The notes below the pieces were generated by a model. It was not told the DNA's origin. It did no database searches and saw nothing but the letters and a program-made list of their open reading frames with translations. From NCBI GenBank assembly GCA_029204225.1, contig MU831863.1:36009-100008 (forward strand): a stretch of DNA of 64,000 bases. The letters run 5' to 3'. The translations under genes were made by a program, and so were the position numbers. Shown one piece after another: positions 1 to 10,819 of this stretch. Source of the stretch: Diphasiastrum complanatum. Lineage: Eukaryota; Streptophyta; Lycopodiopsida; Lycopodiales; Lycopodiaceae. The first letter of the stretch is position 1. Each line of letters starts with the position of its first letter.

Positions 1-920
1 CATCCTAGATATAGTCCACAGTTATCTATGTGAACCTATGCATACTAGATCTATTAGTGGCTACTATCACTTTATTACCTTCATTGATGATTATAGCAGA
101 TGCATTTGAATTAATTCCATAAGAAAGAAATCAGATGCTTTTGCTAAGTTCAGGAAAATTCAAGGCATTAGTTGAAAAGCAAACAGGATCTTGCATCAAG
201 ACTTTGAGATCTGATGGAGGTGGTGAGTATTTTTCGACAAATTTTATTGATTTCTGCAAAGATCAAGGGATCAAGAGGTAGACTACAACACCTTATTCAC
301 CACAACAAAATATAGTTGCAGAACGAAAGAATAGATCTATTGTTGAGATGGCCAGGGCGATGCTCAAAAGCAAGGGTCCGCCAAACACCTTTTAAGCAAA
401 AGCTTGTAGCACAGCTACGCACATCCTGAATTGGTGTCCTACAAAATTTGTGGAAGGTAAGACACCTTATGAAGCTGTTACTGTAAAGAAACCTAATATT
501 TCTCATTTGAGAGTATTTGGTTGTGATGCTTATGCCCATATTCCTGATGAGAAATGAAGAAAATTGGATGCAAAAGCTATCAAGTGTATTTTCTTTGGAT
601 ATGATGAGAAGGCCAAGGCATACAAGATGTATGACACAAATGCACAGAAGCTTGTGATTTCTAAGGATGCTACATTTGATAAGATGGGCCAAGGTGAACA
701 ATCTGAAGTAATCACCGAACCTTTTGATGAGAGAGCGAAAGTACAGTTCAAGAAGAAAGCAGATTTTGATACGGAAAATCCACTAAACAAACGCAAGCCT
801 GATGTTGAAATCCCCAAGAGAGTACCTAAATGGTACTTATCAGTCATAGATGGTGCAAAGAAGGGAGAGACTCCCGAATCTAACGACCAGGGAGAGCTTA
901 AAAGATCAAGCAGAAATTGA
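1..920 (+). pseudogene. Ty1/copia integrase remnant (copia A, part 1)
   Basis: Decayed integrase core of a Ty1/copia polyprotein, which would insert element cDNA into host DNA. Reading forward, the first 110 bases give a piece like HTDL...SGYYHFITFIDDYSR, followed by [20 protein letters not shown] and [15 protein letters not shown], which are the D,D,E catalytic landmarks. LRVFGCDAYAHIP and IKCIFFGYDEKAKAYKMYD follow, typical of the copia integrase C-terminus. The frame is broken by a frameshift near base 150 and by stops near 281, 393 and 555. The stretch 564-920 is open for 118 codons. The element starts before the window edge. It is the same family as the fragment at 10820-11593. Confidence 0.88.
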
Positions 921-941
921 AAACCTCCTGCAAGATTAGAG

Positions 942-1808
942 ATGAATCTAGCCTTTGTGTTGAAGGCTCAAGAACCAAAAACTTTTCATAAAGCAAAGGA
1001 GCATGAGGAGTGGCATGAAGCTATGAAAACAAAAATGGAAGCTATATCAAAAAATAGGACGTGGAACCTAGTTGAGTTACCTGCTGGTCAGACGCCTATC
1101 ACTTGCAAATGGATATACAAGATCAAACATGGAGCTGATGGGCAACTCAACAAGTACAAAGCACAATTGGTTGCAAGAGGATTTGAGCAACAAGAAGGTA
1201 TTGATTTTGAAGAAACCTTCACACCCGTAGCTAAGATGGTAACTATATGTTCTGTCCCTGTTATTTCTGCTTTCTATGGTTGGAAGATCCAGCAAATGGA
1301 TGTTAAATATGCTTTTCTTAATGGAGTGCTGGATGAAGAGGTGTACTTAGTACAACCTCAAGGATTTGTTGAGCCAGGGAGAGAGCATCTCGTTTGTAAG
1401 CTCAACCAAGCCATTTATGGATTGAAGCAAGCACCACGAGCGTGGTACTTTTGCATTGATAAACACTTCAAGCAAAGGGAAATGGTAAAGAGTGATGTTG
1501 ATCCTAATCTTTGCATTCTAAGGCAAGATTCGGATATAGTGTTCATTGTGTTGTACGTGGATGATTTGATTATCACAAGAAGTGATGAGAGCTTAATTGA
1601 TGAAATCAAATCAGATCTTTCCAATGCCTTTGACATGAGTGATTTAGGATTGATGCACTATTGTCTTGGCATTGAAGTACAACAAAAAGAAGATGTGGTC
1701 TTTCTTATACAAAGCAAATATACGCGCGATTTGCTTTATAAGTTCATATGCAGGATTGTAAGCTTTGAGTACACCTATGGATGTCAACACGAAGCTTACT
1801 GCATATGA
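942..1808 (+). pseudogene. Ty1/copia reverse transcriptase remnant (copia A, part 2)
   Basis: Copia-type reverse transcriptase, open for 288 codons from 942. Visible landmarks are [75 protein letters not shown] and the catalytic [12 protein letters not shown]. These are the standard copia fingers, palm and YVDD box. The open frame is lost near 1750, where the family normally continues KFNMQDCK...TPMD. A frameshift there, followed by stop codons, separates it from the RNase H part. It is non-functional as it stands. Confidence 0.92.
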
Positions 1809-2365
1809 TGAATCTAAAAAGTGGATGCCTACTTGTATAGATAGTTGGTGGGTAGTTTGATTTATTTGACACACACACGACCTGATATTTCTTATGTTGT
1901 TGGTGTTATTAGTCAATTTATGCAAGATCCTAGTAAAGCACACTAGAAGTCTACTAAACATATTCTCAGATGCATTCGATTGGTTTGAAGTATGATCAGC
2001 CTAAAGCACCAATATTGGTAGGTTATACAGATGCCGATTGGGCAGCTAATATTGATGACAGAAGATCTACCAGTGGTCATACATTCAGTTATGGTACAGT
2101 TGTAGTTTCATGGAGCAACAAAAAGCAACCTACAGTAGTCTTATCCTCAACGGCAGCTGAATATCGAGCACTCAACAATGCTACACAAGAAGCGGTATGG
2201 TTACAAAGATTGCTTGTGGATTTAGATCAACCACTAGTAAATGTGACTACTATATCTTGCAACAATCAAAGCTGCATTCCCCTTGCCAAAAATCCAGTTT
2301 TACATTCTCAAACCAAGCACATTGAAATACATTATCATTTTGTCCGAGAGAAAATTCTTGCATAA
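1809..2365 (+). pseudogene. Ty1/copia RNase H remnant (copia A, part 3)
   Basis: C-terminal RNase H of the same copia element. Bases 1809-1969 hold the linker ([19 protein letters not shown]-like) with stops. From 1970 the frame is open for 131 codons and shows GYTDADWAANIDDRRSTSG, VVVSWSNKKQPTVVLSSTAA, EYRALNNATQEAVWLQRLL and HIEIHYHFVREKILA. The Asp of DADW and the Glu of AAEY are kept. Homology stops at 2365, where the sequence switches to Ty3/gypsy integrase, so the copia 3' end and LTR are missing. Confidence 0.9.
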
Positions 2366-2424
2366 GAAATCTAACACATATTTCATCCGGATCGATTATT
2401 TCCTCAGTGGAATAAAGTAATGGA

Positions 2425-2935
2425 AACACATTTGGGATCAGAAGTTACCATCTGTCTTATGGGCATATAGAACTGTTGAAAAGATTACAACTAGGCAGAC
2501 TTCATACTATCTTGTGTATGGAATGCATCCCATACTACCAATAGAATTTTAAGTTCCGACATTTCGCATTAGTAATGAAGAGCAAATGGATGAACACGAT
2601 AGTCTCCGGGAGCGGATGATATCTTTGACGCAACTGGAGGAGGATCGACGTCTTTCATTAATCAAGACTGAACGAGTTTAGAATAAAATAAAAGAAATTT
2701 TCGACCAATTCATTAAGAAAATAAAAATCAAACGAGGGGACTATGTGCTTCTGTATGATAACAGACATATGTTGTTTCCTAGGAAATTACATAGCAGATG
2801 GATGGGACCATATAAAGTCATAGAAATTTTTAACAATGGATCACTTCAGTTAGCCGATCTTCAAGGACATTTACTTGATACTCGAGTAAATGGCTCAAGG
2901 GTGAAGTGCTACTATGACTAATTTCTGATGCTTTT
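2425..2935 (+). pseudogene. Ty3/gypsy integrase C-terminal remnant
   Basis: Forward translation gives LPSVLWAYRTVEKITTRQTS, YYLVYGMHPILPIEF, then RGDYVLLYDNRHMLFPRKLH and SRWMGPYKVIEIFNNGSLQL. These match the end of a Ty3/gypsy integrase: the WAYR/GxxP segment followed by the GPY/F module that ends in K-W-x-GPY. Stops near 2553 and 2681 break the frame. It abuts the copia RNase H at 2365-2425 with no LTR between them, so the two elements were joined by deletion or nested insertion. Confidence 0.8.
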
Positions 2936-3147
2936 TACATTTTATAGATAGTCGGTCATTCCAGAAAGATTATAATCAGAAGAATAATTATTTCCTTGCT
3001 ACAAAAAGAATGACCTTAGAGCAAGTTAATGAAGAAAACGAAGCTCGAGCTAAGGCTATTTTTCATAGCAAGCCAGTCAGCAGAAAGCGACAGAGAAGAA
3101 TGTAAATAAATTGTTTGCAAGCCGCTGCACAGCTAAGGAAGGGGATA

Positions 3148-3640
3148 TGTGGAGCCTCATGATCCCACATTATCCAGGTTATTGTTATATATTGTAAAAA
3201 ATTTCAATTCTAATACATGTGAATGTGCTATAGTGCCTAAATTCATGTAAAGGCCTATTTGCACTTTGTAAATTCACATTTAGGTTAGAATTTGCGACGT
3301 TCTATAGAGACGCAGTAGTGGATCTCAACCGACATTTTGATGGTTGATAAATGACATTGAGGCCGGTGATTGTTCCTATAAGGTCGACACTTCATGCCAT
3401 TGTACTTACGCATTTGCACAGATCTGAGTATCAATAGAGAGAGAAGAGCAAGTTTCTATAACTTGAGCATACTTTCCCTTTGTCATCTTTTACAGCATTA
3501 CTTCTTATCATTTGAGCGAATACACTCTATATGATCTGTAATCGTTTGTGATACTACTCTGTTTGCGTCACACATATTTCTCATGTTTTACTGAATTTCA
3601 GCTACTCTAACGCAGATTTTCATGCGTCACCAGCAAGCAA
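3148..3640 (+). mobile_element. Possible gypsy 3' LTR
   Basis: A purine-rich run (AGGAAGGGGATA) that could serve as a polypurine tract ends at 3147. It is followed at once by TGTGGAGCC, a normal LTR start, downstream of the gypsy integrase tail. An end in CAACA near 3640 would make an LTR of about 493 bp. No second LTR copy is in the window to compare, so the right edge is a guess. Confidence 0.35.
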
Positions 3641-4037
3641 CAATTCTGACGAATGTGTGTAGGGAATTAGTCGAAGCTGTTAAGCATAAGCTTTAGCAAA
3701 ACTTCTTTTAATTCTGAATGAGCTATGTGTTCAAATAATGAATTTGTTTGATGCTCTGTTCTGTTTGCTTCTTGCGATAAGAACTGATTCTCTATGTTTG
3801 ATTAAGAGGAATCTTTAGCCAATGCGATTCTGTTTGATGAATCTATTTGCTAGTTGTTGTTTGATCTGATTGTTTAACTAATACCCAAAGAGCTTGAAAG
3901 ATAAAGTAATATTTATAATGTATTCACTGTGAATATTACACATCCCAGTCCGTTTACCATCATACATACATTTATCATACAAAAGATGAGATTATTCTCT
4001 CTCTTGGGGAACGATCAAACCTTTTATACTACTTAAA
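3641..4037. other. No gene seen; AT-rich intergenic DNA
   Basis: I see no coding frame, hairpin or repeat here beyond weakly repeated TTTGATGAAT / TCTGTTTGAT phrases between 3740 and 3870, which may be the decayed leader of the upstream gypsy element. Confidence 0.4.
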
Positions 4038-4370
4038 TCATTGATTTTGTGAAAATCTATAATGACTAGGCCACCACAGTTCATAAGAGTAGGCGTTATT
4101 GTTTGAAATGTCCAAAACAACCAGATCAAATGTAAATTTCAACTCGGCGATTTTGACTAATACGCTTGGTATCACACCTTGTGGTCGAACAACACTTTGA
4201 TCGACCATTTGGAGTTGACAATTTGGCCTATTCAAACGATCTTGTAGTTCCCATTCTTTCATTAGTGAAGTGGATATGATAATGACTCCAAATCCCTTAT
4301 CCAGTATAGCAGATACTACTCGTGAGTTTGCGTGGGTGGTTGGAAAATCACGTATGGTGGTTGGCGGCAT
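4038..4370 (-). pseudogene. Ty3/gypsy aspartic protease remnant
   Basis: The 110-codon minus-strand frame reads AILDKGFGVIIISTSLMKEW, QMVDQSVVRPQGVIPSVLVK and FTFDLVVLDISNNNAYSYEL, ending WWPSHYRFSQ. It follows the plant retropepsin pattern aiIDtGSgvNvIs...MaDq..v.P.Gi...v.v.i.g..f...fvVl...Y..lLGRPW. The catalytic DTG is changed to DKG and the LGRPW end is eroded, so it is inactive. Its orientation is opposite to the gypsy integrase tail at 2425, so it is probably from a different insertion. Confidence 0.6.
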
Positions 4371-4424
4371 TCCAGGTATACTTTTTAATTTTCTTTTTAA
4401 GTATCGTTATTAACATTTCATACA

Positions 4425-4840
4425 TTGCATTTTTTATTGACATGTCATGCATTACTTGCTTCTCTACAGGTCTTGAAAGAGGACCATAAAATACTTTCAT
4501 GGATATTTTCACGAATAAAAAATGGCAAGATTATAAAGAGACATTTGGAGGGTGGAAAATTTATTGTCGAAAACCATGGAAGTTTTCAAATTCAATGGCA
4601 CCTTGCAGGGGATTTGAAAACATTAAAATATATGTATAATGTCTCTCATGGAGCAACATCAAAGCATTCATGTCTTTATTGCATGTAGGATTGCTACAAT
4701 ATGAATTTGGGACGATCAACCAACACGAGAAGCAGAAGATCCAAATATGAAAAGTGTTCTGCCCATTCTATTAAAAAATGTTCACATATGCACATTGCAT
4801 GCTGAGGTTCGTATTATTGAGAAACTTAATATTATGTCAC
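4425..4840 (+). pseudogene. Unidentified transposon-like ORF fragment (W-C..C motif)
   Basis: The forward frame of 87 codons ends FQIQWHLAGDLKTLKYMYNV then SHGATSKHSCLYCM and stops at 4686. A shifted frame resumes with PILLKNVHICTLHAEVRIIE KL-like text to about 4830. The D-x-K-x-L...A-x-S...C-x-x-C pattern followed by VHICTLHA looks like a family of large uncharacterised transposon proteins seen in many eukaryotes, but I cannot name the family. At least one frameshift is present. Confidence 0.4.
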
Positions 4841-5674
4841 TTGGCACCATTCTAGTGGTAGAAAATGCTATATCACATGGGTAGGAGTGGCCTCCCACGT
4901 CTGAAATGTCAATGATAAAGTTCAAATTGATTGTATATAGATTTCATTTGAGTCAAATGTCAAATGTCCTAAATTGTATGAGTTATCTCCTAGATTGTAG
5001 GAATCTAGAAGGTCAACACTAGCCACCAATGATGATGTGGCAAATTAGTGGAATCTTAGCCAAAGTGGATATGGATAAGCACTATGAGCTTTCTCACACG
5101 TGCTAGATATGGCTTAGAGAGAGATTATGAAGATTTTGTATATCATCCATGTGAAGGAATCAAAAAAATACCAGCTTTGAGAAGGAGCTGAAGAAACTGA
5201 GAGTTTCTATCTTTCAAAGCCTTAGCATTTTTCCTTAGTTCAAAATTGATAATGGACAAGGCATTCATGGGTTTGAAGCAATGATTTGCAATTTATTAGT
5301 TTGTCTCATAGATCAATGGCCTTCAAGAAGCATGAAAACACCATTCTGACATGAAACAAGACACTCTCAAGACAACAATCTTTGAACAGACAGCAGTCAC
5401 AAGTGATTCACAAACTTCTCAGACTTAAAAAAAACAATTAATTACAAATTGAATCACAAGAAAGTAATTTAAACAGCTGTAAGGCATAGATCTTTCTAAG
5501 TTGGCTAGGCTTTCCGGAATTCCACAATTTGCAACCACAAGACTGAGAGACTGCAAAAGCAAATGGCACCAAATTTGACTCAACAATTTACAACCACATA
5601 TTAGAGATAACAGAAAAAGTAATTCACAGATCCACAAATAGTGGTAACACAATGCTAATGATTCAAATTGTAGA
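4841..5674. other. No gene seen; intergenic DNA
   Basis: Nothing recognisable on either strand. The stretch lies where the 3' end of the minus-strand copia element (5675-8202) should be, but I could not find a second copy of its 652-bp LTR here. Confidence 0.4.
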
Positions 5675-6504
5675 TCAATAGCAATGAAGTAAAAGTAGTT
5701 TACAACCAAGACCAAACTTATAAGTTAGAGTGGAAGGCACCAAGCATATCATTCTCTTCTCCTTTCCTCCTCTCTTCCAAAGTGATCGGTGAATAATAAT
5801 GGACAGCAGAATGAGAAAGGCAGAGAGTAGAGTGGGAGACACAAAAATGAGAGGCACCACAAAAGCATCATTCAAAGTACATCCTACTTTGAACACTTCA
5901 CATTCATCTCTCCTTTTTGACTTGAGATCTTCCTCACCAAGTCTCATGATAGAACCTTTTGATCTACTTTCTTTATGAATACATATGACACCACTTGTTG
6001 CACAAATGACTTTCTTGGACTCATCACATAAAGATGCAAAAGAAACTTTTTCTTCAAACATGCTCAAAGCACCATCTTTTTCCAAATGAGTAAATAAGTC
6101 ATTAGCAACAACCAAAGAAGAGTTTTCATCACCTCCATTGATGAAGTTAGCTCTCTTCTTACCTTTTTCATTTTTGCACTTGCCATGTAGTTCCATTGAA
6201 GAGCCACCAAGACTTGGAAATCTATGAGTAGAAGAGCTCAAACATGATACTAATTTAGCACCACATGACTCCATTTGACTAGTAGGTAGCAGTAGTCCAT
6301 CTTCAAGATCCAATGGATCCAAACATTGATCATAGATTCACCAAAAGTTGCCAAGTTAGCACAACAATAACTATCTCCAAGAAGCTCATTAGATCTCAAC
6401 CTAGATCTAGCATAAGGAAGCTCTTTAGACTTTGCATAAGATCTACCAATCTTATTGATGCTAGGAATTGACTTTTGAGAGTTGAGAGAACCACCAACAT
6501 CCAT
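5675..6504 (-). pseudogene. Unrecognised minus-strand ORFs inside a copia-type element
   Basis: Two overlapping minus-strand frames (6504-6250 and 6322-5675) follow the copia protease remnant but do not read as integrase or reverse transcriptase. The longer one carries a short Lys-rich patch (KCKNEKGKKRANF) and ends in a hydrophobic stretch. I cannot assign a function. They sit where pol should be, so this may be a non-autonomous copia derivative that has replaced pol with other sequence. Confidence 0.35.
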
Positions 6505-6524
6505 TTCATTCCTCTTGTTAGATT

Positions 6525-7166
6525 AAACCAACACTTAGCAAATTCCTTGAAAGTGAAGGAATGTAAAGAACATCATCAAGCCTTGCATTCCTATTAGTAG
6601 AAAAGCCAAATAGTAATTGAGCCAATACCTTTGATCATACACTCACCACCACTTGGCATGTGAACCACTTTCTTGGTTCCAACATAAGAGATCAAAGACG
6701 TAAAGAACTCCTTGTGACTAGTCATGTGTGAACTAGATCCACTATCTATCCACCATGAATCCTTGTCACTTCTACTTGACATTAGACTTGAAGAACACAT
6801 CATGAGATAATCACAAGAAACTAGATCCTCATTAGAAGTGCAAAAGTTGTTTTGCTGGCTACCTTCATTACTTTGCTTCTTATGACATTCATTTGCAAAA
6901 TGACCTTTTATCCCACATTGAAAAGCACTTGAACTTTGACTTATCTTTCTTTTTAAAAGAAGTAGAAGAGGAGGAGGAAGAGTGATCATCATGATCCAAG
7001 TTACCACCTTTTCGGACCATTTCCCTTTGCCTTTGACTTTGCCTTTTGTGAAGAACAAAGTACACCAAAATTTATGCAAAAGATTGTTGACAATCTTTTC
7101 ATCCAAAAGAGAATCTTTCATCCAAGTGGGAACTTTGCTCAGCCTTTTGGAGAAATACAAAATCAC
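6525..7166 (-). pseudogene. Ty1/copia gag zinc knuckle and protease remnant (copia B)
   Basis: On the minus strand, a Lys-rich segment is followed by a CCHC-type knuckle FQCGIKGHFANEC whose first Cys is lost (Ala in its place). The protease site WWIDSGSSSHMTSHKEFF follows, then VVHMPSGGECMIKGIGSI. After a break the text continues LDDVLYIPSLSRNLLSVG at 6585-6525. This order of knuckle, DSG protease and VLYIPSL..NLLSV is diagnostic of copia. The primer site and LTR of the same element lie upstream on this strand at 7539-8202. Confidence 0.8.
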
Positions 7167-7538
7167 TTAAAGAGTATTTGTCATCCACTTAAGGAGAAGG
7201 TTCATCCACTTAAGGAGATTGTTTATCCACAAAAGAGAGTGTTCATCCACAGAAAAGGAGATTGTCAACAATACATTGAACTGAAGATTGTTAGTATTGA
7301 ATATGCACAAGCCTCACAATCAACAAATGATTAGGTGTTATGATCTAATCCAAAGTAGCTTCTTCTCAGCCTCTGATCTTCAATAGACCTGAAATATGCT
7401 TTTGATCCACAAGTTCAACTCACAAAATAAAGGTTAGTAAGATTTGATCAACAGTGCAATGCATAATCGTGCTAGAACTTGATTAAACATCCAAATATTA
7501 TCATAAATGAAAATCTTACTAAAAATAACAGCCAACTA
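7167..7538 (-). mobile_element. Leader/gag 5' part of copia B, decayed
   Basis: Region between the primer site and the recognisable gag end. It contains short imperfect tandem phrases ATCCACTTAAGGAGA / ATCCACAAAAGAGA between 7175 and 7265. No open gag frame survives. Confidence 0.4.
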
Positions 7539-7550
7539 GCTCTGATACCA
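7539..7550 (-). other. Primer binding site (initiator tRNA type) of copia B
   Basis: Reads TGGTATCAGAGC on the minus strand, the complement of the plant initiator methionine tRNA 3' end used by most copia elements. It directly follows the LTR end at 7551. Confidence 0.75.
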
Positions 7551-8202
7551 TGTGAAAAAAGTGGATCTTGAATGGATCCAAACTCCCAAAATACTTGGCT
7601 AAGATCTTTGCACAACAGGCTACAAAAGCTAGAAATGGCAAAGCATCCTAATGCTACCTTTGATACACATGAACTTGACAAAGCAATCAAGAGACAAAAG
7701 AAACTAATAAAAGGTACTGATGGCAGTCAAAAACAACAGCATACCAGCCCTACAACAGCAGCCTACCACTTTTGAAAACCTCTTAAGATCATACACAAAA
7801 GCTTGAAGACAATACACAAAGCAATGCTCTCAATGGAGGAAGAAACTGTGACAATGATCTATTGATCTCTCTCAACAATACAATAAGTTTCTCCAACCTG
7901 TTCTCCACGAATTTCAGTCTAATATAGGTGAGAGAGATGACTCTCTCTCTCCTCTCTCTAAAACTTAGGACCCAATTTTAGGGCACCAGTAGCCTAAAAT
8001 AGCCAATTTTGGCCTATATGTCCAAATAACATGATTTTGGTGTCATTTCGAAGGTCCTGAAGTTTGAGACTTCTTCAACATGAAATATATACTAAAATAA
8101 AAGTATGTCTCTTTCACACGTGTGAAAGGTTAGATCCAAAACTATGTACAAAAATTGCCAATTTAGGCCTCAAACTAGCAGGAAATGTTGACAATTTTCA
8201 CA
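7551..8202 (-). mobile_element. Ty1/copia LTR (652 bp, copia B)
   Basis: Begins TGTGAAAAAA next to the primer site and ends TTTTCACA, giving inverted LTR termini. A second LTR at 35783-36435 has the same type of ends, the same placement beside a primer site, nearly the same length (653 bp) and a similar GA/CT-rich middle, which supports both sets of boundaries. In the element's own direction transcription would run toward lower coordinates. Confidence 0.62.
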
Positions 8203-9308
8203 CTTGCTAATCTTACCCGATATGGACGAGGAAGATAAGTTTTCTTCACCATCACTTGAGAAAAAACTTCTTTAACTATTCTAAAAAAAGTAGAATAAGC
8301 ATTTTTGCTAATTTCTGTGAAAGTACTGTACTTTAGGACCATAAATGGATCTACAAAAGATTCACAAGAGTGATTGGATGCTTGCTTAACAATCTATCAA
8401 AAAACTAGACACAAAAAAGTTGATCTAGATTGGCAATTTGACAAACAACAAGCATTAACAATCAAAAGCATTGATAAACATTGAAATCCGAGCCCACACG
8501 TGTGTACTACAGGCTGTAGTACGGCCTTCAACCTGAGAAACAAGTAGAAATTGATCTGGTTTCATTCGGATCACAAAAACTCAATGTACATAGTGAACTA
8601 GCTTGAGATTGCCAATGAGCTCCAAAAATTTTCTATCTTCTCACTATGGAGAGAGGGAATACATAGCAAATTCGACTTCCTTCTTGAAGTTAGGTGGATT
8701 TCCAGCATGTAATAAGGAAGTTAACTCACTCTCCTTGACCTAAAATGAAACCCTAGTCTATTTCCTAGAGTTATGCTTGGTAGGTAGCTAGTTGGTCAAA
8801 TTTTCACCTTAAACTTAGGTGTAGGTCCTATAAAGTAGGGATGACCACCAAATAGACATGACCAACTCTCTTGACTTGACCTAACCTACATTAGGATGGG
8901 TTTCCCATGTGGCATCATGGCCTCACATGTGTGGGACCCACTTGTGTACACAATTTACACTATTCTACATGGTTTTTGATCAAGCTAGATTTGCCAATTT
9001 TTGGCAATTCTTCACAATTTCAAAAACATCACATGCACATACTATCACATTTGCATCCAAATAAGTTTGAACCTTATTCAAAACAGTCTCTGCAATTTCA
9101 TTTTTCATTTTTTTAAACCGAGCATTTTTCATCATTGCCTTTGCTTGGTAAAACATGACTTAAAGATGATCCGATGCATGAACAATCTGTTAAATAGTTC
9201 TTTGCCACCAAACATGATCTGCAACAAATATATAAAACTCAAATTATGTTTAATAGATTGATAATGCATATTATCAAATGCAAATCAATCTTAAATGTCA
9301 AATACAAA
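8203..9308. other. No gene seen; intergenic DNA
   Basis: No convincing coding frame or repeat. A short palindromic phrase (ACTACAGGCTGTAGT) occurs near 8505. The rest is AT-rich unique-looking sequence. Confidence 0.4.
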
Positions 9309-9959
9309 TCAAATAAACAATTTGTAAGAAAACATACTTGAATGTTCAAAAAAAAAATTCTGATTGCTGCTATATGTAGATAAGTCATCAACATTCTTCA
9401 TCGGTACTCTCTTTCTTTTCCTTTTCATCATTGCCTTTTTGATAACTTTTATATCAACAACAGATTTTAAACTCTCGGATCGCAACTTTTCCATGAATTC
9501 TAACATTTCTTGGTTTGATCCCCGAAGAGCAGTGACTGTAGCATTCAACTCTGACATAGCATGCTTGAGTGCATTGTTTTCAGCACTAGTGTGCTGCACA
9601 TAATGAAGCAATTGTTGATTTGCACATTGCAATTGTCTATTAGCAAACTGTAATTGCTTATTAAGACAAGATATGCTATGCATTCCAATATCACGCAACC
9701 TTTGACAATATCCAAGTAATCCGCTATTTCCTTCACATACAAATCTCAGAAGATGAGTTACGGACCTAAAATCTGGACACAAATTGGTAGCTGGATCATT
9801 AGGATAAATTGATCCATCCACCCACAAATCTATATTCTTATGATTATTCATTCTCAATTCTCTAACTATTGCAGCAGCATTCTCTACAACTTTCAAATTT
9901 TTTTTAATGATTGAAGTGCATTCCATAGGAAGTGCAACATGCAAATGGAACATTGCCAT
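9309..9959 (-). CDS. Hypothetical coiled-coil protein, 216 aa
   Basis: An uninterrupted minus-strand frame from ATG at 9959. I do not recognise the family. Residues 1-95 look globular (ECTSIIKKNLKVVENAAAIV; IDLWVDGSIYPNDPATNLC). Residues about 100-165 form a Gln/Leu-rich coiled coil with near-repeats LQFANRQLQCANQQL followed by SAENNALKHAMSELNATVTA. A basic cluster MMKRKRKRVPMK near residue 180 could be a nuclear localisation signal. In decayed surroundings a frame of this length with a helical, regular composition is notable. It may be the accessory protein or DNA-binding part of a transposon, or a small host gene. No promoter or splice evidence is seen. Confidence 0.45.
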   Translation of the reverse strand: MAMFHLHVALPMECTSIIKKNLKVVENAAAIVRELRMNNHKNIDLWVDGSIYPNDPATNLCPDFRSVTHLLRFVCEGNSGLLGYCQRLRDIGMHSISCLNKQLQFANRQLQCANQQLLHYVQHTSAENNALKHAMSELNATVTALRGSNQEMLEFMEKLRSESLKSVVDIKVIKKAMMKRKRKRVPMKNVDDLSTYSSNQNFFFEHSSMFSYKLFI

Positions 9960-10153
9960 TGTTGAAAGCTACAATCCATAAATGTTTCAAACTATAATAA
10001 GTCACCATGAATAGATCTAGCATACCTTACTTTTGTAATGTCTATGTCGCATTAAAAATCGTCCAACCTCATATTTCACTATAAGCATACAAAGATTTCA
10101 AAAGTTCTGCTACTCCCGCTTCAATTTTTGCAATGACCCCCCTCAAAGTCCAC

Positions 10154-10303
10154 TGTCCAAAGATTTTCTGGCTCTGAAATCCTCGTCGCTTACTATCATT
10201 TGTCCCGTGTCCAAAGATTTTCTGGCTCTGAGATCCTTGTCACTTAACTAGCATTTGTCCCGTGTCCAAAGATTTTCTGGCTCTGAGATCCTCGTCGCTT
10301 ATT
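10154..10303. repeat. Tandem repeat, about 54-bp unit, 3 copies
   Basis: Copies start at 10154, 10208 and 10263, each beginning TGTCCAAAGATTTTCTGGCT and continuing CTGAGATCCTCGTCGCTTA with small changes. The copies are nearly identical, so the array is young. Confidence 0.85.
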
Positions 10304-10819
10304 ACCACGGATGATGCTACGTCCTCACAGCCACTAGTGTGCTTGTTGCATGGCCTCCGTGCCAGGAAGCGACTTAGATGTGGGTGTTGACATTCAAGGA
10401 GACTTCATCCAATCTAATCATAATGACACTTCAACTCATGTTGCTCACCCAGTGGTTTAGGTTTGTTTATGCTCATTTAAGTGTGTTTCCACTATAGAGT
10501 TTGCTTATTGACACATGGACAGAGTAGGGACAACTCTGGTTCCATGGCAATAAAAAGTTAGATACTGGGCACGGGGACACAATACTCAACAAAAATTGGC
10601 AATTTTTCACGATTTCTCCATGCCCCCGTGTGCACTCAATCCTTGAGCACATGGTTTTTTTAAGAGGCCTTCACAACACTTGCACACAAAGGGTGTATTT
10701 TATTTTTAAATATAACCTGTGGGAACGCCAAATTATCACACATGTACACGTTATCAAAAAAGAGAGTTTTGAGGACCATGAATAGATCTACCACGACCTA
10801 CATGCATGAGTGTGTGTCT

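Noticed and set aside
10154-10303. CRISPR-like array
   Set aside because: The 54-bp units are contiguous direct repeats without spacers, in a plant genome.
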